From Verrucomicrobiota bacterium (GTDB lineage Bacteria; Verrucomicrobiota; Verrucomicrobiia; Chthoniobacterales; UBA10450): DNA of 8,637 bases. The stretch's first letter is position 1. Every line of letters starts with the position of its first letter. The stretch lies in assembly GCA_003219355.1 (NCBI GenBank), contig QHOQ01000204.1:1-8637 (forward strand). The letters are read 5' to 3'. The notes below the pieces were generated by a model that made no database searches, had not been told where the DNA came from, and worked only from the letters and a program-made list of their open reading frames with translations. A program made the translations under genes and the position numbers. Positions 1-5,267 of this stretch are shown piece by piece.

Positions 1-1
1 T

Positions 2-2278
2 CTGGCCGAACATAAGGACGAAGACTTTTACGCGGAAGTGCAAAGCATTCTGACCGCGCTCGAATATTTGCCGAAACGCACTGAAACCGATCCAAAGCGC
101 ATCGCGGAGCGCATCCGGGAAAAAGAAATCATCAAGCGACGTCTCGAGCGCCGGTGCGCGGAAGCACCGCAAGTGCAGCAGGCAATCGAAAAGGCATTAG
201 CCCGGATCAACGGAGAACCGGGGGACCCGCGCAGCTTCGATGCGCTCGATGAGTTGCTCAACGCGCAGTCGTACCGACTGGCATTTTGGCGGGTTGCGGC
301 TGAGGAAATTAATTATCGCCGCTTCTTTGACGTTAACGATCTCGCAGCGATCCGAGTAGAACTTCCCAAAGTCTTTGATGCGGTTCACCGGCTGCTCCTG
401 GAGTTGATGCAGGCCGGCGCAGTGACAGGTCTCCGCATCGATCATCCGGATGGTCTTTATTTGCCGCGCGAGTATTTCGAGAAGCTTCAGCAACGTTGCA
501 CAAAGGCGCTGGCGATCGCCCTGCCCCAGGATGGGCGCGCTATTTACATGGTCGCGGAAAAAATCCTCACAGACGCTGAAACGTTGCGAAAGGATTGGTT
601 GGTGCACGGGACCACTGGTTACGATTTTGCGAACCAGGTGATGCAGTTGCTGGTCGATTCCTCCGCCGAGACCACGATCACAAAGACGTTTCATCGTTTT
701 ATCGGTCACTCTTTGCATTTCGGTCATCTGGTCTATGCGAAGAAGCTGCAAGTAATGAAATTGGCGCTGGCCAATGACGTTGATGTTCTTGGCAACATGG
801 TCGATCGGCTGTCCGAGCAAAATCGCTGGTATCGCGATTTCACCCTGGAAGCGTTGGCCCGGGCGGTGCGAGAGACGATCGCCTGTTTTCCAGTTTATCG
901 AACTTATCTCGCACCCGGGCGGCCGGTGAGCGAGGAAGATCGACAAGTGATCGAACGCGCGGTTACCGCAGCCAAGCGCCGGAATCCCGCGATTGAAGAA
1001 TCCATTTTCAATTTTCTGCGCGACGTTTTGGTCTTCCGGTTTCCGGAAAACCTCGATGCCGAAGCGCGGGCCGCGCACACGCATTTTGTTCTGAAGTTCC
1101 AGCAAGCCACCGGACCAATCATGGCCAAGGGACTGGAGGACACCGTGTTTTACATTTACAACCGGTTAGCCGCGTTAAATGAAGTCGGGGGCGAGCCGCA
1201 GCAGTTCGGGTTAAGCATTGACGCATTTCACGAGCGCAATCTGGATCGACAGCGCAATTGGCCGGCGACGCTGCTCGCGACTTCGACTCACGACACAAAA
1301 CGCAGCGAAGATGTGCGCGCGCGGATGGTTGCGCTTTCCGAAATGCCGGAGCTTTGGCGGCGCTCGTTGCAACGCTGGCGCCTCGCCAATCGCCGCTGGA
1401 AACGCACTATCAATGACGTCGAAGCGCCAGACGGAAATGAGGAATATTTGCTTTATCAAACATTGCTCGGGACCTGGCCGGTGCAGCCTTCCGGCCTACC
1501 AGAAGAAGCGGCAACAGCCGAGTACACCGAACGCATTCAAACTTATATGGCCAAGGCGCTCCACGAAGCGAAGGTGAACACGAGCTGGATCCAGCCAAAT
1601 GAAGAATGGGACGCAGCGATGCGCGATTTCGTAGGGAGAATTCTGGATTCCTCGCCGCGGAACAAGTTCGTTCCGGCTTTCCTTCCAGTTGTTCAGGAGA
1701 TCGCGCGGCTCGGCGCCATCAATTCGCTCACCCAGACGCTGCTTAAGCTGACTTCGCCGGGAGTGCCCGACATTTATCAAGGCACTGAGATTTGGGACTA
1801 CAGCCTAGTCGATCCCGACAACCGGCGGCCGGTTGATTACAGACCACGTCGCGAAATGCTCGAAGCGTTGTCAGCTTCCACTTCCGACGAGCTGATGCAG
1901 AACTGGCCTGACGGCCGGATCAAAATGTTTCTGACGCAACGACTGCTGCAATTTCGACGCGAACATGTCGATCTTTTCCAGCGTGGAGACTATTTGCCCC
2001 TCGCCGCGACCGGGACGTTTGCAGAATGCTGTGTCAGTTTCGCACGACGACTCGGCGATCAATGGATCGTTGTAATCGCGCCGCGGCTCTCTTCGCGCAT
2101 CGGTTTCCCGCCAACCGCTGAACGATGGAAAGATACGACGCTCGAATTTCCCGAGACGCTCTCGCTTGAGCACGCACACAATCTCTTCACTTGTCGCAAG
2201 CTTCATCACAAAGGCCGGCGAATTTCGCTAGCTGGCGCACTGCCCAGTTTGCCGTTCGCAGTGATGACGAACCTGTAG
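2..2278 (+). CDS. treY: Maltooligosyltrehalose synthase TreY (5' end outside window)
   Basis: TreY rearranges the reducing-end alpha-1,4 bond of maltooligosaccharides to an alpha,alpha-1,1 bond; TreZ then releases trehalose. The frame is open from base 2, so the GTG at 38 is an internal codon and the true start lies to the left. Visible family marks in order: NYRRFFDVNDL (from base 311); GLRIDHPDG (428-454) with the GH13 region II Asp at 440-442; VAEKIL with the presumed acid/base Glu at 557-559, followed by WLVHGTTGYDF; STHDTKRSED with the region IV Asp at 1292-1294; and GVPDIYQGTEIWDYSLVDP near 1763. About 758 residues are present, so most of the protein is here; family members are commonly 700-950 residues. 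All three GH13 acidic residues are intact, so an active enzyme is expected. The last codon and the TAG stop lie inside a REP-like repeat. Usual partners treZ/treX would be off the left edge, if present. Confidence 0.96.
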   Translation: MAEHKDEDFYAEVQSILTALEYLPKRTETDPKRIAERIREKEIIKRRLERRCAEAPQVQQAIEKALARINGEPGDPRSFDALDELLNAQSYRLAFWRVAAEEINYRRFFDVNDLAAIRVELPKVFDAVHRLLLELMQAGAVTGLRIDHPDGLYLPREYFEKLQQRCTKALAIALPQDGRAIYMVAEKILTDAETLRKDWLVHGTTGYDFANQVMQLLVDSSAETTITKTFHRFIGHSLHFGHLVYAKKLQVMKLALANDVDVLGNMVDRLSEQNRWYRDFTLEALARAVRETIACFPVYRTYLAPGRPVSEEDRQVIERAVTAAKRRNPAIEESIFNFLRDVLVFRFPENLDAEARAAHTHFVLKFQQATGPIMAKGLEDTVFYIYNRLAALNEVGGEPQQFGLSIDAFHERNLDRQRNWPATLLATSTHDTKRSEDVRARMVALSEMPELWRRSLQRWRLANRRWKRTINDVEAPDGNEEYLLYQTLLGTWPVQPSGLPEEAATAEYTERIQTYMAKALHEAKVNTSWIQPNEEWDAAMRDFVGRILDSSPRNKFVPAFLPVVQEIARLGAINSLTQTLLKLTSPGVPDIYQGTEIWDYSLVDPDNRRPVDYRPRREMLEALSASTSDELMQNWPDGRIKMFLTQRLLQFRREHVDLFQRGDYLPLAATGTFAECCVSFARRLGDQWIVVIAPRLSSRIGFPPTAERWKDTTLEFPETLSLEHAHNLFTCRKLHHKGRRISLAGALPSLPFAVMTNL

Positions 2279-2363
2279 CGGCGGTCTCCGACCGCCTTTG
2301 ATCTGGAGTTCAGAGATGAATGCTTCTGAAGAATTAATGCGACGGTCAGAGACCGCCGCTACA
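2274..2363. repeat. REP-like paired inverted repeat between convergent genes
   Basis: Two 23-base arms, 2274-2296 and 2341-2363, are inverted copies matching at 21 of 23 positions, with a 44-base spacer. Both begin (read inward) TGTAGCGGCGGTCTC. Each arm is itself a small hairpin: GGCGGTC-TCC-GACCGCC on the left and, read on the minus strand, GGCGGTC-TCT-GACCGTC on the right (one G-T pair). This double-hairpin layout resembles bacterial REP/BIME elements, which RAYT-type transposases spread. The left arm contains the treY stop TAG (2276-2278); the right arm ends 5 bases before the stop of the metalloprotease gene. It could fold in both transcripts and separate the convergent genes, but neither side has a proper downstream U-run, so a classical terminator is not supported. 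No transposase is visible in the window. Confidence 0.8.
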
Positions 2364-2368
2364 AAAAA

Positions 2369-3178
2369 TTAGTGCTGGCTGACGCGGTTGAAAAGATCGA
2401 CGACCCAATGCGAGAAGCTACTGACGTTCGTTAGCAGATCAGCGCCAAACGCCCCAAGGGTAATTTGTGGTGACGCGAGAACGAGCATCACGCTCAGCAG
2501 GATTAGATTCATTAGGTAGATCAGGACGAGCGAAAAAAAGGTGCCTTGATCGCTTAGGTCGGTCTGATTTTTTGGGATCATCCAGCAGGTGAACGTGAAA
2601 TGGAATGCCCAGGTCACACCGATCACGGCGTAAAGCAGGCGGCCGTACGGCTGAACATTTAGAAACAGGCTGAGCGCGCCGTAAGCGGCGATCGCGAGAA
2701 TGCTGTAGAGCGGGAAAAAATAAGGGGCCAGCGCGATCCAGAAGTTATTGCGGTTTGTCACCACATGCCCGCCATCGCGTCCGACGCGAAATCGGCTGAC
2801 CCTGCCGCCCATAAGCAAAACCCAGAGCGCATGCGTCAGTTCATGTCCGAAGACATAGATGAGAATCGGTCGAGGCAAGCCGAGGAAAGCGATCAACCAA
2901 AGGACCGCGCCCAATGAAAAAAACCAAAATTCTTCGCCGGCCCAAAGTCGCTGTGTCACAGTTGCGCGCGCAAAGACGGTGAAAAACGTCTGACTAAGAA
3001 TTGCGCAAACGGGCAGCAAAAAAATCGCGACGACAAACTTCACCCAGCGCGTGGGGACCAGAAGTGAATCAGGGGCGGAAACGACCCTTGTCGTCGACGC
3101 GAAACGCGGAGCAATCTTTACCCGGCCACGCGATCTGCGTCCGCGATACGTTTTCGATCTTCGATTCGTCGCCGCCAA
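2369..3178 (-). CDS. M50-like membrane zinc metallopeptidase
   Basis: A 269-residue predicted integral membrane protein with a HELTH zinc-binding motif (HExxH; His112, Glu113, His116) inside a hydrophobic helix, followed by LLMGGRVSRFRVGRDGGHV. This arrangement recalls the M50/M50B-like (site-2-protease-related) families, where a GG-containing strand follows the HExxH helix. The N-terminus is very basic (about residues 6-25). Hydrophobic segments lie near 45-65, 83-105, 107-124, 146-172, 180-200 and 213-235. The LDG-type motif that gives the third zinc ligand in classical M50 is not obvious; Asp207 and Asp210 (TDLSDQG) before the last segment are candidates. It is the third gene of the minus-strand run after kdsD and efp. 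The start is uncertain: the listed codon is TTG without a clear Shine-Dalgarno, the frame stays open upstream, and GTG at codon 46 would remove the basic tail. The substrate is unknown. Confidence 0.75.
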   Translation of the reverse strand: MAATNRRSKTYRGRRSRGRVKIAPRFASTTRVVSAPDSLLVPTRWVKFVVAIFLLPVCAILSQTFFTVFARATVTQRLWAGEEFWFFSLGAVLWLIAFLGLPRPILIYVFGHELTHALWVLLMGGRVSRFRVGRDGGHVVTNRNNFWIALAPYFFPLYSILAIAAYGALSLFLNVQPYGRLLYAVIGVTWAFHFTFTCWMIPKNQTDLSDQGTFFSLVLIYLMNLILLSVMLVLASPQITLGAFGADLLTNVSSFSHWVVDLFNRVSQH

Positions 3179-3186
3179 AGTTATCT

Positions 3187-3210
3187 GCAGATTACGCAGA
3201 TTGACGCAGG
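3187..3210. repeat. Short direct repeat, GCAGATT-AC type, in efp/metallopeptidase gap
   Basis: On the plus strand GCAGATTAC (3187-3195) is followed by GCAGATTGAC (3196-3205) and a partial GCAGG (3206-3210), giving a 9-10 base period. It is preceded by CTGCAG (3185-3190), so the left end is palindromic as well. It fills the space just upstream of the metallopeptidase TTG start. I recall similar ACGCAGATT strings scattered in intergenic DNA of several bacterial groups, but cannot confirm that here. Function is unknown. Confidence 0.5.
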
Positions 3211-3230
3211 TTTGGGAAAGACAAATTCGC

Positions 3231-3253
3231 AGGACGCGACGAGGCCTCGTCCT
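3231..3253 (-). terminator. Palindrome just after efp; possible weak terminator or RNA hairpin
   Basis: Bases 3238-3251 form a perfect 14-base palindrome, GACGAGGCCTCGTC. A competing stem pairs AGGACG (3231-3236) with CGTCCT (3248-3253). The structure begins 2 bases after the efp stop (TAG, 3258-3256) in the direction of efp transcription. What follows on the minus strand (GCGAATTTGTCTTT) is only loosely T-rich, so if it acts as a terminator it is weak, perhaps lowering readthrough into the metallopeptidase gene. Confidence 0.3.
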
Positions 3254-3255
3254 AG

Positions 3256-3813
3256 CTAAGCGCGCCCCATGTAGGCGCCGGTGCGAGTGTCGATCTTAAT
3301 ATTTTCACCTTCTTTGATGAAGAGCGGGACGTTGATTGTCTTCCCGGTCTCGAGCACGGCCGGCTTGGTCACGTTGCTGGCGGTATCGCCCCGCACGCCT
3401 TCCGGGGATTCAACGACCTTGAGACTGACGGAGGCGGGCATTTCCATCTGCACCGGTTTGCCTTCGGCGTAGAGAACCTGGAGCGAGAGATTTTCCACGA
3501 GATAATCTTTGGCGTCGCCAATCAGATTTTCCTGCAAAGTAATCGTGTCGTACGTTTCCGGGTCCATGAAATGAAACCCGTTACGATCTTTGTAACTGAA
3601 CTCGAGATTCTTTCGCTCGATCTCAACTAGCTCCACTTTGTCGGTGGAACCAAAACGGACATCGGCGCTTTTGCCGGTGTTAATATAACGGATGATCGCC
3701 TGGACGAACGCGCGCAAATTTCCGGGCGTGCGGTGATGGACTTCGAGCACAATGGCTGGATTGCCGTTGTACTTAATCGCCATTCCTTTGCGAAGATCGT
3801 TTGCGGCAGCCAT
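3256..3813 (-). CDS. efp: Elongation factor P, with Asn at the tip position
   Basis: EF-P binds between the P and E sites of the ribosome and relieves stalling at proline runs. The 185-residue length is normal, and the three-domain pattern is visible: a KOW-like N-terminal domain (about 1-63), a central OB domain (about 66-125, with FMDPETYDTITL) and a C-terminal domain (about 130-185, with VVESPEGVRGDTASNVTKPAVLETG). The ATG start is followed by MAAANDLRKGM, which matches the family N-terminus; no strong Shine-Dalgarno precedes it. The notable point is the domain I loop: RTPGNLRAF (residues 28-36) has Asn32 where E. coli has the beta-lysylated Lys34 and Pseudomonas the rhamnosylated Arg32. 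Arg34 lies two residues further on. Hence neither EpmA-type nor EarP-type modification would be expected at that position. It lies 50 bases after kdsD and 77 bases before the metallopeptidase gene, on the same strand. Confidence 0.97.
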   Translation of the reverse strand: MAAANDLRKGMAIKYNGNPAIVLEVHHRTPGNLRAFVQAIIRYINTGKSADVRFGSTDKVELVEIERKNLEFSYKDRNGFHFMDPETYDTITLQENLIGDAKDYLVENLSLQVLYAEGKPVQMEMPASVSLKVVESPEGVRGDTASNVTKPAVLETGKTINVPLFIKEGENIKIDTRTGAYMGRA

Positions 3814-3822
3814 GGAAAGAGA

Positions 3823-3843
3823 TTGAGCGTTGAGAGTTGCGGG
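3823..3843. repeat. Heptamer repeat, TTGAGCG type, in kdsD/efp gap
   Basis: Plus-strand bases 3823-3829 read TTGAGCG and 3830-3836 TTGAGAG; a third, weaker unit is at 3837-3843. The period is exactly 7. The 10-base string TTGAGCGTTG at 3823-3832 recurs exactly at 5246-5255 in the longer heptamer array before the GT4 gene. It lies in the short efp leader region on the strand opposite to efp transcription. Confidence 0.4.
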
Positions 3844-3863
3844 AGCGCGGACGTTACACCCGC

Positions 3864-4835
3864 TCAGAGCAACTTCAAGCGGGTGAGGTCTTGCGAATCA
3901 ATGATCCCGACTGGCACGCTTTCGTCATCGATAACGACAAGATCGTCGATCCGGTGACGCTCCAGCAGGTTCAGGACTTCAACGGCGAGTTTGTCTTTGT
4001 GCACCGTCACCGGATTCAACGTCATCAAATCTGCGACCAGTTGCTCGCCGATCTTGGAATCCGCTTGGAAGCGCCGCGCGAAATCGCCGTGCGTAAAAAT
4101 CCCGAGCAGTTCTCGATCTTCACCCACCACGACGGCGGCGCCGGCGCGGACGCTCGTCATTGCTTTGAGCACGTCGCGTATCGTCGTATCGGTTGAAACA
4201 ATCGCCATCGATTGGCGCGGCCGCATGATTTGATGCACACGCATGAGTAGGCTGCGGCCGATCACGCCGGCAGGATGGAATTTGGCAAAATCTTCTTTAT
4301 TAAATCCGCGCGCCTCGAGCAGCACCATGGCGAGTGCGTCACCCAGGGCCAGCATCACCGTGGTACTCGAAGTCGGCGCGAGATTCAGCGGACATGCCTC
4401 CTGGTCCACGTTTACATCGAGCAGCACATGGGCGTTTTGCGCGAGGGTCGATTTTGGGTCGCCGCAAAACGCAATGATTCGTACTTGAAAACGGGCGATT
4501 GCCGGCAGAATCCGGAGTAATTCCTCCGTCTCGCCGCTTGCGCTTAGCGCCAGCACAACATCGCCATCGGCGACCATGCCCAGGTCGCCGTGCAAAGCGT
4601 TGGAAGAATCGAGGACGACGGCCGGTGATCCCGTGCTTGTGAGCGTGGCCGCGATTTTTGCCCCGATGTGTCCGGATTTCCCGACTCCGAGAACGACAAC
4701 TTTCCCCCGCGCATCGACCGTTTCTTTGATCAGCTCGACGGCACGCGAGAAATTTTCGCCCAAACGGTCCCGGAGCCGCTTGATTTCAAAAATTTCGATA
4801 TCCAAGACACGTGCGGCCTTTTCAATATAGTCCAT
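3864..4835 (-). CDS. kdsD: D-arabinose 5-phosphate isomerase, KdsD/KpsF family
   Basis: Converts D-ribulose 5-phosphate to D-arabinose 5-phosphate, the first committed step to KDO for LPS; cytoplasmic. The 323 residues show a sugar isomerase (SIS) domain (about 30-190) with GVGKSGHIGAKIAATLTSTG, LHGDLGM and SASGETEELL, then two CBS domains (about 203-258 and 268-323). Residues known to matter in E. coli KdsD are all present at a constant offset of 6: Lys53 (K59), His82 (H88), Glu105 (E111), Glu146 (E152) and His187 (H193). The usual PAEASHGDLG stretch reads SSNALHGDLG here, a modest departure. The ATG start gives a normal N-terminus. It has no Shine-Dalgarno, and a TATATA box ends only 5 bases upstream, so a leaderless message is possible. 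It is the first gene of a minus-strand run with efp and the metallopeptidase gene, and is divergent from the small secreted-protein gene. Confidence 0.95.
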   Translation of the reverse strand: MDYIEKAARVLDIEIFEIKRLRDRLGENFSRAVELIKETVDARGKVVVLGVGKSGHIGAKIAATLTSTGSPAVVLDSSNALHGDLGMVADGDVVLALSASGETEELLRILPAIARFQVRIIAFCGDPKSTLAQNAHVLLDVNVDQEACPLNLAPTSSTTVMLALGDALAMVLLEARGFNKEDFAKFHPAGVIGRSLLMRVHQIMRPRQSMAIVSTDTTIRDVLKAMTSVRAGAAVVVGEDRELLGIFTHGDFARRFQADSKIGEQLVADLMTLNPVTVHKDKLAVEVLNLLERHRIDDLVVIDDESVPVGIIDSQDLTRLKLL

Positions 4836-4848
4836 CGAACTATATAAT
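4820..4848 (+). promoter_or_regulatory. Candidate sigma70-type promoter for the small secreted protein gene
   Basis: A perfect -10 hexamer TATAAT lies at 4843-4848. With a 17-base spacer the -35 is TTTCAA (4820-4825), matching 3 of 6 consensus positions. Predicted transcription would start near 4855, leaving a leader of about 50 bases before the ATG at 4904. The -35 and part of the spacer overlap the first codons of kdsD. Confidence 0.5.
4841..4846 (-). promoter_or_regulatory. Possible -10 box for kdsD, overlapping the divergent promoter
   Basis: The self-complementary TATATA also reads on the minus strand and ends 5 bases before the kdsD ATG, which would place the transcription start at or beside the A of the ATG (leaderless). 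No good -35 is found at 16-18 bases; TTGCCC (4872-4867) lies 20 bases away. Weak evidence, based on position and A+T richness. Confidence 0.25.
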
Positions 4849-4894
4849 GTGGGCAGGCGTTGTAACGGGCAAGAACTTGCACGTCTCGCTGGAA

Positions 4895-4898
4895 AGGA
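4895..4898 (+). promoter_or_regulatory. Ribosome binding site fixing the start at 4904
   Basis: AGGA at 4895-4898 lies 5 bases before ATG 4904, within the purine-rich stretch GGAAAGGAAAAAT. It selects 4904 over the earlier in-frame start at 4811, which would lie inside kdsD and upstream of the candidate promoter. Confidence 0.65.
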
Positions 4899-4903
4899 AA
4901 AAT

Positions 4904-5200
4904 ATGAAAACGTTAATCATCTCGATCCTGGCTGCACTGGTGGCGAGTGCCTCCGCACAAAGTTTCAGGGCGCCACTCGGGCCGCAACAACCGGTGAGAG
5001 CAATGCCCACACCGCCGCCGCTCTTACAACGCCCTGAAGTCCAGGGAGTGGTTCCGCAAGCGCTTCGGGGAGGGAATCCACTCCAGATGCTGAATCCATG
5101 GGCGCCTGGGCGATATGGCACTTGGGTGGAACACACGGCATTTGATCCAGACATTCCGGGAAAGTGGAAGGGGATTAAACTCTTCGAGATCGTGTTTTAG
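4904..5200 (+). CDS. Small secreted proline-rich protein, unknown function
   Basis: A 98-residue protein that I do not recognise. Residues 1-18 look like a Sec signal peptide: MKT, a hydrophobic core LIISILAALVA, and an ASA cleavage site before Gln19. The mature part (about 80 residues) opens with a proline/glutamine-rich stretch (about 23-51, including PTPPP) and ends in a more ordinary segment, WVEHTAFDPDIPGKWKGIKLF, with two of the three tryptophans. There is no cysteine and so no lipobox. The start is supported by a Shine-Dalgarno and an upstream TATAAT. It is transcribed away from kdsD. The stop (TAG) is followed by 45 bases to the GT4 start, so co-transcription with that gene is possible. 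Coding status rests on the combination of promoter, RBS, signal peptide and clean stop; the mature protein has no recognisable domain. Confidence 0.7.
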   Translation: MKTLIISILAALVASASAQSFRAPLGPQQPVRAMPTPPPLLQRPEVQGVVPQALRGGNPLQMLNPWAPGRYGTWVEHTAFDPDIPGKWKGIKLFEIVF

Positions 5201-5224
5201 CAGATTTCAGGTTCGAGTTTTGAA

Positions 5225-5267
5225 TTGAACGTTCAACGTTGACCGTTGAGCGTTGGGCCGTTGAAGC
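5225..5267. repeat. Degenerate heptamer tandem repeat (TTGAACG) with nested palindromes
   Basis: Four consecutive 7-base units run from 5225 to 5252. The first is TTGAACG and the others each differ from it at one position (position 3, 5 and 5). Two looser units follow (5253-5260 with an added base, and 5261-5267). Two overlapping perfect palindromes result: TTGAACGTTCAA (5225-5236) and TCAACGTTGA (5233-5242). The array supplies both the in-frame TGA (5240-5242) upstream of the GT4 gene and its candidate TTG starts (5246 and 5261). Related units occur at 3823-3843. Confidence 0.6.

Noticed and set aside
38..40. GTG at 38 as the treY start
   Set aside because: The frame is open to base 2 with plausible TreY residues before it, and the N-terminal part of the barrel domain would be missing.
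197..1105. Long minus-strand open frame (302 codons) antisense to treY
   Set aside because: The plus frame carries clear TreY motifs throughout; the antisense translation is rich in His/Arg/Gln, has no recognisable domain and looks like a mirror-frame artefact.
2274..2363. Inverted repeat as a Rho-independent terminator
   Set aside because: The stem is strong, but no T-run follows it on either strand; the only run (TTTTTTG on the minus strand) precedes the hairpin in that direction.
2274..3210. CRISPR array or insertion sequence made from the short repeats
   Set aside because: The repeats are of different types, few in number, without regular spacers, and no cas or transposase gene is present.
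4811..4903. Longer version of the small secreted protein starting at 4811
   Set aside because: It would begin inside kdsD, upstream of the TATAAT, and would bury the signal peptide; the Shine-Dalgarno and signal peptide point to ATG 4904.
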